Part shown: positions 10,201-24,027 of the stretch, piece after piece
Layout of the letters: the number at the start of each line of letters is the position of its first letter
Position numbering within the stretch: position 1 is the first letter of the stretch
Origin: Reticulitermes speratus
Lineage: Eukaryota > Arthropoda > Insecta > Blattodea > Rhinotermitidae
Assembly (NCBI GenBank): GCA_021186555.1
Contig: JAJKFL010000005.1
Span: 4,906,321 to 4,970,320, forward strand
Reading direction: 5' to 3'
DNA: 64,000 bases
The notes under the pieces: model-generated
The model's database searches: none
The model's input: the letters and a program-made list of their open reading frames with translations, nothing else
Told to the model about the DNA's origin: nothing
Made by a program: the position numbers and the translations under genes

Positions 10201-13200
10201 GAAAGGATGGAATTTCTGATCTGAGAAAGAATTAAAACAACTCTGACAGCCCCCAGACACTAAACTGGGCCAAAGTATAAGTGCTCTGAGCCAGACAATG
10301 AAAACAGGTTATGAAATATTGGCTATACATAACAGTGTAGAGCAATGGATATTACCTTTACATTATCTGAAAAACTGTATGACATAACAAAAAATACATC
10401 CAGAAAGATATTTATACTAATATTTGTTCCAGTCTCCTGATTAAGTGTCTTTTTAGGTCATAAATTTTTTCTTAAATCGCTGAACACAGGAAGTTTTTAA
10501 TGCAAGCTGTGCAATTTTATGAACACAGGTAGCCCATTCACAGTACAAGATACTATTTGTTTCAGAATACTTTAAAACCAAAAAACTCAGTTCTACATTG
10601 TGTAACTGAGCTCTGTGACTCTGGAAGGAATTTCACGACATGCATCTCCTCTTCTAATGGGTGTAGTTCATGATACTTGCAATAAAAAAGACATTTACTC
10701 ACCAGTTAACAGTGACTTATGACTGTGTATTCACATCAGGTCTTGCAACAAATATTTTCAAAAAGTATACCACACTACATCCACCCATTCTTGCAGCAGC
10801 AATACGTCTTCCTTCTGTGAATGCTTCCACACATTTCCCCGGTGTCTGTGGCCGCAAAGCTGAGTCCCGAACTGTAGTAAAATTCAGAGACATATTCAGA
10901 AGAAATTCAACAGGTCAGCATACTGTCCTGTTACACTGAAACTGCAAAACACACATGCCAATATGTCTTTTATTTATGACAGTCCTTTACACTGTCCACC
11001 ATTTTTATGATTCACAATATTAAAGGTTTTTTTTTTGGCTCTGACCTCTGTAAGTAAGTTTAATTTAGCGTTGCCTTTTAATAACAAATATTTTTCTTTC
11101 CTGCATATGACGGCATCTTTTAGAAGAACTGTGCCCACCTATTCTTCATTCTTGCAAAATATTTGTATGTTGAATTCTACTGTGTAGTTCATAATTTCAT
11201 TGTCTATTAATTACACTGAGAGCATTCAACTGGCATATTTACAACAATAAAAACTCTGCATGATGCAGCCCTAAATGCTTTATTTGTAATTTTTGTTTAA
11301 AACCACATTAATTAATTTCTTCTGTAAAAACAAATCCTCTTTGTTCAACATCAGAAGGGCTACAGCCTTCTGAATCATGCATAAAACAAAATTTCCCCAT
11401 TAGATAAACTCATTTTCACCAAATGAACCTCAGTGAAACTGAACCACTTACAATTTACTGGATGCACAAGTGTCCACCATTATCTGCATCTGTTAAACCT
11501 AAAATTCCTAGCTAGAAAAAAAAAACTTCATTATCCAGGCAGTCTGCAAAGCTATTCCATTAGTTATCCATGAATAAATTTTGTGGTAACAAGTTTTGTC
11601 ATTGCTGAACATGTTATCCATGTTACAGTATTTTAATTACAAGTTCATTAACCTTACTTTCTGCAAAATGTTTTGTTCCTTTCATTTAATTTATTCAAAG
11701 GTGCTACTGAAAGAGAGAGTTAAAGCATGTTGTTAATCTTGAAGACGTGATGTTTTTAGCTGCATTAATGGTGTTTAAAGCAAAAGGTATCAACCCAAAA
11801 AATGACTGGAACTAGGCAGTTTTATGATCCTTCCTGCCATTATGGTAGGGAATGACCCATATCTTCACCACTGTTAAGAGACAGCCTTTCTCACCCAGAA
11901 TTAATAGTGTAAAAGTTAGGTTAGAATAACTTAGTTTTAGAGCTGCAGAACATGATCCTCACTGGATGTTTAATACACTTCTGATATATACTTCGTGCAA
12001 AACAGCAATGAGAGAGGAGAAAATCATCTGGATATTTGTTGAACATGAAATATGGCACAAGACAAGTTTCAAACTCATGATATAAAAATAAAGGAATGAA
12101 AGAAAATTCCTTTAATCTGGCTATGAATACTTAGTGGGGATGATTCCCAATATTCAAAGGTAAATGCCACCCCTGAATCTCATTCCATATTTTAGGGGAA
12201 TATTATAAACATTCTTGTGATGTTTGGAGGTCATGGTGTGGGCATTTTACAGGATACACTTTGTACACTCTTATCCCCTGTTCTATTTCAAGCAATGTCA
12301 CACTATACATCGTCGTCCTCCTCCTCATCATCATCATCATCATAATCCTACATTTCGTGTATTTATAAATGGATAGAAAAACTTTTAAACTAGTAACAAA
12401 CCCACTTGTTTGATTTCAATTTACTTACTTACATGCTCATTCTGCAGACAATTTTCACTAATCCCATCAAGGGCATTCAATTCCTTCACAAAAATTGTTA
12501 GTATTCATATTCAGAGTACTTGCATACTTCAGGCTGTTGTCACTGATATTCACTTTTCAATTAAATGCACTTCTAAGTTTTTGGTTATCTACACCAACAT
12601 TTACTTTATCTGACCCTGATTCCTTCAGTTCCATTGTACGTTTTCTTACCAGTACAGTATATCAGTTCTCTTGCATTTATCCTTGTAAATCAAACTTAAT
12701 ACGTGATATTAAAGAAAATGTGAACACTACTGTAAATTCATATTTAAAAAGTACGGCAATCCTTATCGACAGTGGAACCAACATACACGGCAAAAAATTT
12801 GTACATAGCATTGCAAAATCTGACCTGTATTACCATCACAATTCGAAATTTTCATGTCAATAAAAATATGTGAGCGTGGCACTGCGAAACGAAGTATCAT
12901 TTTCATGAACAATAAATAAGTCAGAGAGCAATTCTTACCACAAGAATATTACTTCCCCTTGAAATTAGCATTCTAGCCAAACTTCATTCGTGACATTTAA
13001 AGAAAATATTAATATTATTATAAATTCATATTCAAAACAGATTCGAACAGGTTAATTTATTTCCAACTTATTGCACTAGTTCGTATATAAAGGTTACTCA
13101 AACACAACCGCAACCCATACCGCCAGTACCAACTTATATACCTAAAAAATCCCTACTAGCAATAACAAATTGAGAAATAGTATCATTACAATTCGAATTT

Positions 13201-16200
13201 CCATTTCAATATAAATAAGTGGGCGCGGAATTACGAAACGAAACATTATATCAACGCACATTAAGATTAAAATATTACATTTGAATAAGAAAAACTTTCA
13301 TTTCAGAAAAATGCGGGGAATTTGAAGATGCCAGTTTCCAAAAATTTATTTTTGAGTCCCCTTGGTTGAAACCTGGCTCCAGTATTTTCCTCATGCTTTG
13401 ACAGCCACGTTATTAATATCACTCTTAAAGTTTTCTTCCCATTTCCTTTTGTCTACCAAATGGGCTCTTTCCACAAGATTTCCCCCTTCTTCTCTCCCTA
13501 CTGTACCCATGTCATAACACGAATGAAGTCATTTCCTTAACAATCTTGTATGTTCTGTGTAAATGATCATGTTCTTCATTAAACAATATCATTCGTCCCC
13601 TACTTACTTTATCCCTCTTAGCTACAAGCATTTTCATAAATACAAGTGGGCCTATTCTTTTTCTAAACACTATAAACAGCCCACACATTCTGTCTAAGTT
13701 GTATTATTATATAATTATTAAAGTACCAGTTAAATATCTGTATATTAGAGTTATTTTTCTGGTGGTACATAGTGATATGTAGTAGCAGACTGGGAGGAAA
13801 GTAGACTAAAAATGGACCTATTTTGCTTTGGGAGAACTGACACTTTCTCATCCCCCCTCCCACCAGAAAAAAAAAGCATGGTCAGTAAGTAAATACTGCA
13901 CAGTCTTCGGCAAACTTCAGGCTTTTAAATATAGCATAATTTAGCGCTAGGAACTTGGGACAGTTTTACTGAGAATATACTTCTTTTGGGTCCAAAGAAA
14001 GATCATATATTATGGAGGCAATCGAGAAAATTAAAAAAAAAAAAATCATCTATACACAATATTAATACAAGGAATAAGCACCACCTTCATAGACCAAATG
14101 CCAAGCTATCTAGTTTTCAAAAAAGTACATTTTATGCTGGCATCAAAATTTTCAACAGTTTACCATGTAGTCTGACAATCCTTAAGAATGAAAAGGCAAA
14201 GTTTAAATTAGCCTTAAGAAAATACACACTCCTTTCACTCTGTAGATACCTTTTTTTTTTTTTGTGTACAGATGATCCATAATACTGTTTTATAAAATGT
14301 TTATATCATTTTACCTTGTAAAAATTCTGTATATTTTGTGTACTTATGACTTGTTACACATTTAGGTAACTGTGGTAGGCCTATGGCCTCTCTGGAATTT
14401 AACTTGGACCTCCATGATGAGGATAACCAGTTTCTACCTTCTTTACCCATAACACAACCTTTAACCTGTACAGGTCATACCGTGTATTACTGTAATGGTA
14501 CATACAAGTGATTTGACCAGTGAAGAATTTCGTTTTATAAATACCAATACCATTATCCCTGAGTTGAAACCTAGCCGACTGCCCCATAGGCCCAGGAACT
14601 ATATAGATTGAAGCGAAAATATGCCTTATTCTTCTTGCAGGTAGTCATATTTATCACCTTCGTGGTTTTGACCCGGATGATGACCCACTGAAATTTGGTG
14701 TCCGAGATCAAGTGGGAAATGAGATTTTACGAATTGAAAATGTCAGAAAAAATGAGGCTGATGTATTCTTAAAGAAAGAGCTTGATCGTGAGGTAATGTA
14801 ATGGTATATTGTAAATTAAGTTTATGAAAATGACTGGTACAGTAATAAGACATCATATTTTTAGTGTACTGCCATATAGTCTGGTAGAAGATTCTTTGTC
14901 GCCTTCCTCTTCTACTGTAAAGATGGAGGCAGCAGGTTCCTCTAAATTGTCAACAAATTTCTGCCAGAGTGTGTGTTGTCACATCGCAGAAGGCAGTATT
15001 CTGCATAGTCACTGCTGATCTCAAAAACGTGTAACTTCAGTTTACGTGCACATTTAGTAAGCTGAATGTGCACAGTCAGTAAACAAGAGCTTCTGCTGAA
15101 ATAGACTCATAAGTGTACACAGACACACACAACATATGAAGCATGAAGTATGTAACAATATCAAAAACATCAGCAAGGGCAATAAAAATACGAATAAAAA
15201 TAAAAATGATATTATTTATAGAAATACTGTTCACCAGTTCAACACAATATGAAAACTGTCCTGAAACATGGATTTTCAGTGCTGGTCATGTGGTACGTAT
15301 CTATCAGTGGTTTCTCTAGAGGATAAATTTCAGTCTTTAGAAACAAAAACACTAGTAATATATCAAGAAATGTTATATAAACCCTGTAAAAGTGTGTTTA
15401 TGTGTATTATTATTATGTGTGTGTGTGTGTGGGGGGGGGGGGGGGGTCATTATTTTATCTGACAACTATCAACTGCTGCATAGAGTCAGCTGATTTGTCA
15501 TATTAACATTGGCCACTTAGCTGACCACCCACACATGTGGCAGAGTAATGACGGAAAGTGACACACAATAGTTATCAGGTAAAATAATGACCTTGTAACC
15601 CCCCCCCCCCTGACACACACACATGTACAAACAGGATACATGAAATTGTGGTTATGACTGTGAGGGGTACCTGTACTTGAAGGTACATTTTATGAGGGGG
15701 AATATTATATTCAGAATTGGGGGGGGGGGGGGGGGACAAATAGCTTTTGAGAACTAGGTAGATGCTCAAGTTTCAGCTGGAAAGCCTAACAAGAGTGAAG
15801 AACATATATTATACAAGAAACTGTTACAATTCAAATCAAGAAAGATGTGTCATTGCTCAAGTCTACATGCCTCACTGTTTGGAATGGTTTTAGACCCTGG
15901 AAGTAACTTCTTATAGAGAAGCTTTGGAACTGGGGGCAGATGTTGTCTACACGTGTCTATATCAATTTCCAGCTGTCTTTGGGCTTCACAATTTATGTTC
16001 AGAAATTAGATAATTACAATCATTAGTAGATAAAGAGCCGATTGTATTTGACAGTTCCTGTTTGTGTACAGTGCTTGTGTGTGTTTTAAAATTTCTATAC
16101 ACGAAAAAGATTGCTTTCACAGGTAAAGGATGAATACTCCTTGGTGCTAACCCTTACTGATGGCCACTTGGGAGAAGGTAACTTTATTACCCAAAGCCTA

Positions 16201-19200
16201 TTGCTGCTTGTTGAAGATGTCAATGACAACGAACCTATTTTCAAACCATATCAACCAACAATTAGCGTTCGAGAAGACAGTGCTCCACACGTTCTCACCA
16301 CTGTTGAAGCAACAGATCAAGATGAAGGGCCATATGGACAGGTAGATATTCCTTTTTAATAATAATCAGCCCAATTACTATCATCACCACCAAACTGAGC
16401 ATATCCAAGTAAGACATTCGATTGGTACAACAGCTAAAAGAAAAAAAAACCCTTTATTATATCTATAACTAAATGGTATACTGGATCATTCTGTTCAGGT
16501 TGTATATTCGCTACAAGAACTGGATGGTGACGATGATATGTTCTCCATCACCACAGTGAATGGGAAGGGAATAATACGGCTAATTGGTCAGCTGGATTAT
16601 GAACGTAAATTTCTGTATCAGCTAAGAGTAATGGCAGTTGATCGAGCTAACAATGAGAGGGTAAGTAATGGTGTTCTCTCGCATGTGACACTATGTTGGA
16701 AACATTCTGCTCTAAAGTTATTGTTAAATTTATGTGCTTATGTTTAGGTATTCAAAAATAACTCTTTAAAGCCTAGTAGTAACTATATACACCATCAAGT
16801 TTAATATAAAAAATCCTATATTTTGCCAACACAGTGTATTTGTGTTTTGTATGATTATTATATTAGTAATAAACAGTTGTTGTTTCCCTGTACAACATTC
16901 ACTGGCTGGTCTTTCTAATGGAAGCACACAATGTTCTCTGCAAGGTATGAACTAAGCCTTTATGTATAATGTAGATTCAGTTCAGTCTTCAAAGGGCTAA
17001 ATGAACTGAAATCACTCTTTGGGAGTGAAGCTAAATGTTCTAGCCAAGAAGTTCTGTTTTCCTTATACCACATCATCATGATTCTGTGGTCTATCTTATG
17101 AAAGGTCCATAGCTATAGCCTCTTCCAAAGCTAGTTCTCCACAGAGTGCGATGTAGTGCTTCCTCTTTCAATTTCCAGTACCCTCTTCTTTGCTTAAGAT
17201 CATTCAGTAGCTGCTTACGTCTTCTTCCACGTCTTCCCATCACTTCTCTCATTCCTTCAATCTTTCGTTCAATAATGTCTTTTAGAAGGCAGTTCCTATG
17301 CAAGATGTGACCAATCCAGTTCGCCTTCCTTCTTTTTATTGTATGTAGGATATTCCTCACCTCCTTGACTGTAATACTTCTTCATTTCTCACACGATCGG
17401 TCCAACTGATCTTCTCCATTATTCTCCAGCACCACATTTAAAAACGTTCCAGGTGTTTCTGACCTACTGTCCAAAGTGTCCACGTTTCCGCACCATACAA
17501 AGCTATGCTCCAAATGTAGCACTTTACTAGTTTCTTCCTTAAATTTAAGTCCAATTTGCTGGTGAAAAGAGCCTTCTTCTAGTTGAATGCTGCTTTTGCC
17601 ATTTCAATCCTGGATTTAATGTCATCTGTAAACCCTGCACCACTTGTTATCATGCTACCCAAGTAGGTGAAATATTCCACATTCTCCAGTTGTTTTTGAC
17701 TTATTCCACAGAGTAAATTAAAAATGGAATTCAAAATTTTGACTCTGTCTGTGAATATCATATATTTTGGTGCCACGCTCTAGGATATAAATGCAGGTTA
17801 GATTTGTTTAATATTAGTCAAGTGAATTGAGAAGAGGAAAAATATAATTGACAAGAGAAAGATAGGAAGAAAGGAACATTTTCTTGTATGTGAAGTTGGA
17901 ATACGGAAGGGCGGGCACCACAGTGGCCCATGCACTTTGACCGTTATCGATCTTTTGTGCATGTATGTGAAGTTAATGTGTAATAGAATTATTTCTGGGA
18001 CATGATGCCATGTAGTTTAGTAGATACACCTTGAAGATGAAGGCAGCTGGTACCTCTGAAACTCCTTCTGAAAAATTACATGACATCATTTCAAAACTCA
18101 CTTATTTCATCAACATTACATGCAGTGTGAACCTCAACTCTCATAAATGATTTTATTTTTAACTATAGATTAGTTTTTTTTAATAATAATCAAGTACTGC
18201 AGAGCAGGCTGTCATTGGTCACTGTGCAGCAACTGAGATTGTCTGCTCTGCAGTGCACACTTCCATGTTAATGCATGACTGCACACGCCATAAAGATACA
18301 TGGAGGGAGTAGAGGTATAGCTCCACCCATTCTTAACTTTGACACTAAATGGAGGTTTGTGGTTAGCTTCGCACCCCAGGAAAGGAACACACTGCTAGGT
18401 GAGCCCAGAACAGGTCTCGATGTGGAGAAGAGAAAAATCTCTTTTACCTGCCAAGAATCGAAGCATAAGTCCGCAGTTGTCCATCCCATATCCTAGTCAC
18501 TGTACTGACTGAGCTACCCTGGCTCCCATTTAAACTAAAGTGGGGATTGTTAAGTTCACTTCTAACCACATGACCCTTTAAGGAAGTTTTCCTTTTACTG
18601 TGCACAGACTACTTATTCTTCACTACATTAATTAAATCAAGATCTTGTCTGTGTCTCATTATTCACTATACATTGGTGTTCATTAGTTTATAATTTTAAT
18701 GGCTGAATTACTGCCGTTTCTGTTTTTTTAAAACCCTTGTCTCACACACAAACAGTTCTGGAACATCATTTTATACAGACTGACTACTCAGCCAAGTTAT
18801 ATTTTTTATGAAATTTTCTACCAGTTTTGCACATACATGCTGGAATTTACACAGGTATCAGTATAACATTGTCGACCTCGGTGGACTAGTGGTTAGCGTG
18901 CTCGCCACTGGACCCAAAGTTCGCGGGTTCGATCCCGACCGAGGTCGATGGATTTTTAAGGGAGGGGAAGTAAAGCCGTTGGTCCCATGTCGTAGATTTA
19001 CGGCATGTAAAAGAACCTTACGAGCATGAATAGAAATGTTTCGTAAGCAAAATTCAAAGTGGTCATTTCTCACACAAGTCTCCTGACTGCCTGCCAGATG
19101 GCTCTGGCGGTCACATCAGGATCGATAGAACAGCAGCGCGGCCAGTTGTCCAGTCACCAACTGCCACAAATGCGCACAACCCAGTAACCTCAGAAAGAGG

Positions 19201-22200
19201 AGGCCCGAGCCCAGATAGGGCTGTTGAGCCATGATTATTATTATATATTATTATTATCAGTATAACATTAATGCCAATATCAAATATCACAATCAAGGTA
19301 AGTGAAATTGCCCGCATGGTCCAGAATGTTTCTAGTAAGTTAAAACCCCTGACTGTCATTTTACTCTAAAAAATAGGTGAATACGGGTACTGCAGCTATA
19401 CTGGTGAAGGTTTTGGATGTGGAGGACCAGTCGCCTGAGTTTGTGGTTGCTACTCCAGTAACCAGAGTCAGTGAAGATGCTCAGATTGGCACACCAGTAC
19501 TACAAGGTATTTGCTGATTATATCAATGGAAACAATGTATAAAGAAACGCGTAGGAAAACCAACGGGCTCTCAAGAGATTTGGCCTAACCTTTATCCTAC
19601 CAAGATGGGTATTTAAAAGTTAGTGCACGATTTATGAAAAATGTATTATTTAAACAGAAAATGATAAAATTATGAAGTAAACGGCATTTTGTGGGAAATA
19701 AAACAGAGATTATGCAGCATGTCTTAAATGTGCAGTAAATTTCCTTGTTGCCTAAACTTATAAAACGAATTTCTAGGGGTGTTTTCTTATGTGCATTCGT
19801 GTGTTCAAACACAGGTCTTAAAAAGGTTAAAGTGGAAAGATTTAAATTTGTTGGCAAGCAAACAGGCTTTCACAGAGTGTTGGAATGCTCCAGATGTAGT
19901 TGTGTGCACCTGAAAGCAGTGACGTGCTGCATACCGAGGATTCTGCATGTAAATACCATCAAGTGTGGAGGTCTTAACAACACTGTATTCATTCACATAA
20001 CCTTTTGCACATGTTTCAGTTGGTTTCAACCATCCTCTCATAAAATCACAGCTTTCATGCTAGTACCAAAAAGGACAGATTTATAGTACACATAGTACTA
20101 AACAGTAAAAAATAATCCTAAAACAGGCATCCTAAAAGACATGAATTTTACAGACATAAACATCATAAAAGGTTGTAAAAAAATACAATTCCAGGAGCAC
20201 CCTTGTATGCATCACAATAAATATCAAAACCCTTAATTATATAGATGCATAGTTCATACACCGCTCTTTGTGAAGCAGCCCTTTAGGAAATGTTTATAGC
20301 TGAGAACTGCACTAAGAGTGAAGGATTATGAATACATTGAGCACTCTGTATATCAGACAGCAGTGCTTTAGTAGCGATATCATGAAAAAAATCTATTGGT
20401 CATAGGCTGGCAGGGAAATACAACAACCAACTTAGGATGTGTTTCAAAATATTTGTTATTTAAGATAACAAGGACACTACATCATAGATCAGGTACCTCC
20501 TGCATCACAGATGACCTAATGGTCACGATATATGAACTTTAGCCTCTATAGTATGTCGTATCAACTACACCCATGTTAAATAAGCAATACTACAAACCAG
20601 CATTATTAAAACAACAAAATAAGCCTAAAATGTGAAGGATACATATTACATATAAAGACGTTAGTCATTTAACTTCACAAAATCAAAATATGGTAAAACT
20701 GCATAACAGCATATGATACATAATATTTAATAACATACAAAAATAATTATTTAGTGACATGTTGAATTCACATAATCCATAACAGCATGTATTATTATGT
20801 GTTCTCTTGAGGATGACTGTGTGTGAGAATAAAACACGTAAAGCCACAAAGATATATGATTTTATGAACTATCATATTGTATTTTGATGATATTATCTGA
20901 ATAAACAAACATTATAAAACACCATAACAAGTACTTTTGAAATGATAAAAGAAACTTTTGAAATGTGGTATCAGTTATTAGACATTAATATATGCATACA
21001 TACCATTATGTTCTAGTGAAAGCAGTCGATGGTGACCGAGGTATCAACAATCGTATTACTTACAGCATTACACAGGGATCTCAGGGATGCTTTGATATAG
21101 ATGCTAACACTGGAGTTGTCTATACGCTTAAAAGGCTGGACAGGGAGAGTCCACAAAACAGCAATGGTGCTTACATCCTTCAAATTATGGTACGAACATG
21201 TGGTGCTTATTGACATCAGAGTACTCTTATGTCCCTATTACTGGCACTTTGTGCTATCTACATAGAACAATGGTGGATCCAGGAGTGTGTAGTTACTACT
21301 GTAACTAGGCTATGATCTGGACAATCTGGGGTTCGATTCCTGGCAGAGGCAAGAGATTTATCTCTCTTCCAAAGTGTCCGGCTCAGCTCCAGGGCACACC
21401 CAGCCTCCTATTCAATGGATACTGAGGGTAAAGCAGCCGGCACGTGAAGCTGACCACTCACCTCCACCCAGTGCCGAGGCTAAGAATGGGTGGAGGTATA
21501 TCTCTACTCCCGCTGTATGCCTTCATTGCATGCAGAGGGACAGTTTACCATTGTTTTCCTTTTTATCCAGGACAGTAAGTAGTTAGAAACAGTATTCTTC
21601 TTGAGATTTGTGAGACATTTTCTGATAATTTATGAACTTCTACAAAGTAATTACATGTTCCATGTGAACATGAAGGCAGCTATGAACTGCATGTGGCTAG
21701 AGCACATTAACATAAATAACGGTTCGCAGATTTTCTTATGTAATAATTTATATTGAAACAGGCCTTGGGATTGAAAAGAAAAAACTGAACTTTTTTTTGG
21801 GTGAATTTTTCTGTATTCTGTATAGAAAGAAAATTCATAAGTGGTTAAAATTCAGTTGAAAGTTTAAAGATACCTTACTTTCTAAGGAGAGTTCTTTGAA
21901 AGTGTTTGGATTCAATTTAAAAAAAATGGCAGAACATTTTATAACTGATTCAATGTCTTAGTTCATTACAGATGTCTCATCTCTGTTAGTCTGTCACATT
22001 GCAGATGTTACAGAAGGAACATAATAGCACATATAGTGAGAGTAGTATGGGTTTCAATTTCAATTTCAATTTATTCATATTCCATGGATCCCTACAGGTT
22101 ACAGTACCTTATGGATATAGAAATAGTCTAGTGAATACAAGAAAGTAATATCAATAATATAACCGTAATAGTAAAAAATAGTAATAATATATACTTGCTA

Positions 22201-23994
22201 ACTATTAGCAATTGTCATGTATGTACATGTAAATATAGCATATATATCAGCATATACAGTATTTGATAATTTGGATTTAACTAGCTGTAATACATTATAT
22301 ATGACAAAAGTTTTATACTTATTGTACTATAATATATAATGTAATGTTATAAGATATTAAAATGTTATATAATATTGAAATTTATCTTGTATAAGACCAA
22401 GATCATTAATTGTTGTTGTAATTAAAATATTCTTCCATGGAATAAAATGAATTGGAAAGAAGAAAACTTTTCAAAGTGGGTCTAAACAATTTCACCTCAT
22501 TAGATAAGCTTTTTGTTCAGGATTGAATTGAATAGAATTGAATCCACTTGCACTCCACACATCCAAATTATACACGCCACCACCCTTGGATGCAGAACAG
22601 GTCAAAAAAACTCTTAACACAGAGCTGACACTGCACAACACAATTATCTAGAAACTGAACAGAAATTAATTTAGCATTCCCTAGTTACATGAAAGTATTC
22701 ATCTATAGTGTAGAAGGAGTGAGCATGTAAATAATTCTTTAGCGCTGACTTAAATTGTTTAGTGCCATTACTTAAATTTTTGATGCTCTGTGGGAGATTG
22801 TTGAACACTTTTATTCCAAATGGGTAAACTCCTTTTTGATATAGTGATGAATTTGATGAAGGATGGTGGAAGTTATATTTTTGTCTAGTATTTATGTTAT
22901 GGACATCAGAATTTAATTTGAATTTATCCCTGTTGCTAACTGCAAATAGAAGAAGTGTTACTATATATATTGTGATGAAAGAGGTAGACTTTTTAAATTC
23001 TTAAATAAATCTCTACATGAGCCTCTGCTTCTGCATCCTGCAATAATTCTGATTGTTTTCTTTTGTATTTTGAAAATTTTTGCACTGTGAGAAGAGTTTC
23101 CCCAAAATATTATCCCCTAGTTCATAATGGAATGAAAATAGGCATAGTACACCATCTTCAGTGTTTCTTGTGACATAAAGGGCTTGATTGATCTCATTGC
23201 ATAACAAGCTGCACTCAATTTGTGCACAGTTTGCTCAATATGTATTTTCCAAGACATTGCACTGTCCACATATATTCCAAGGAATTTTGTATCATATGCT
23301 TTAGAAATTAATTTGTTATCATAACTAATGGTCAGATCAATTTCAGGACTATTTTTAGTTGTAAATTGTATAAAATGGGTTTAATCAAAGTAATTATTTA
23401 CATTATCAGTTGCTGCTTATGTATTTATTTTATTTATTGTTCATCTTAACTCAGACTGTATAGCATAGAGCTGGAAAGAATATGAAGGTGCCTGTTACCT
23501 AATTCGAGACAGTATCAGGGCAACTGCCTGGAGGGACTGAAGACCACAGAAAAGTTGTGTGGGTGGTTCTTGCTATAGACAAGATTCAAACTGGGCCAAC
23601 TTGCTTGGTGGTAGTGATGGTACTACTACTACTACTACTACTACTACTATTTTATTATTACTGCTTGTTTACTGTTACTACTACTATCATATTATTATTG
23701 TTGTTGTTATAGTTTGTTCATTGTTGTTGCTGCTACTACTACTATCATAATATTATTATTGTTGTTATAATTCGTTCATTGTTGTTGCTGCTACTACTAC
23801 TACTATCATATTATTATTATTATTATTATTATTGTTATAGTTTGTTCATTGTTGTTGCTGCTACTACTACTATCATAATATTATTATTGTTGTTATAATT
23901 CGTTCATTGTTGTTGCTGCTACTACTACTACTACTATCATATTATTATTATTATTATTATTATTGTTATAGTTTGTTCATTGTTGTTGCTATTG

Positions 23995-24027
<33 letters not shown>

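Noticed and set aside
20011-20850. Two further hammerhead-like strings (20011-20052 minus, 20806-20850 plus)
   Set aside because: They keep parts such as GGTT/AACC and GAAACATGT, but the CTGANGA core is broken and stem I does not form. At best they are old remnants.
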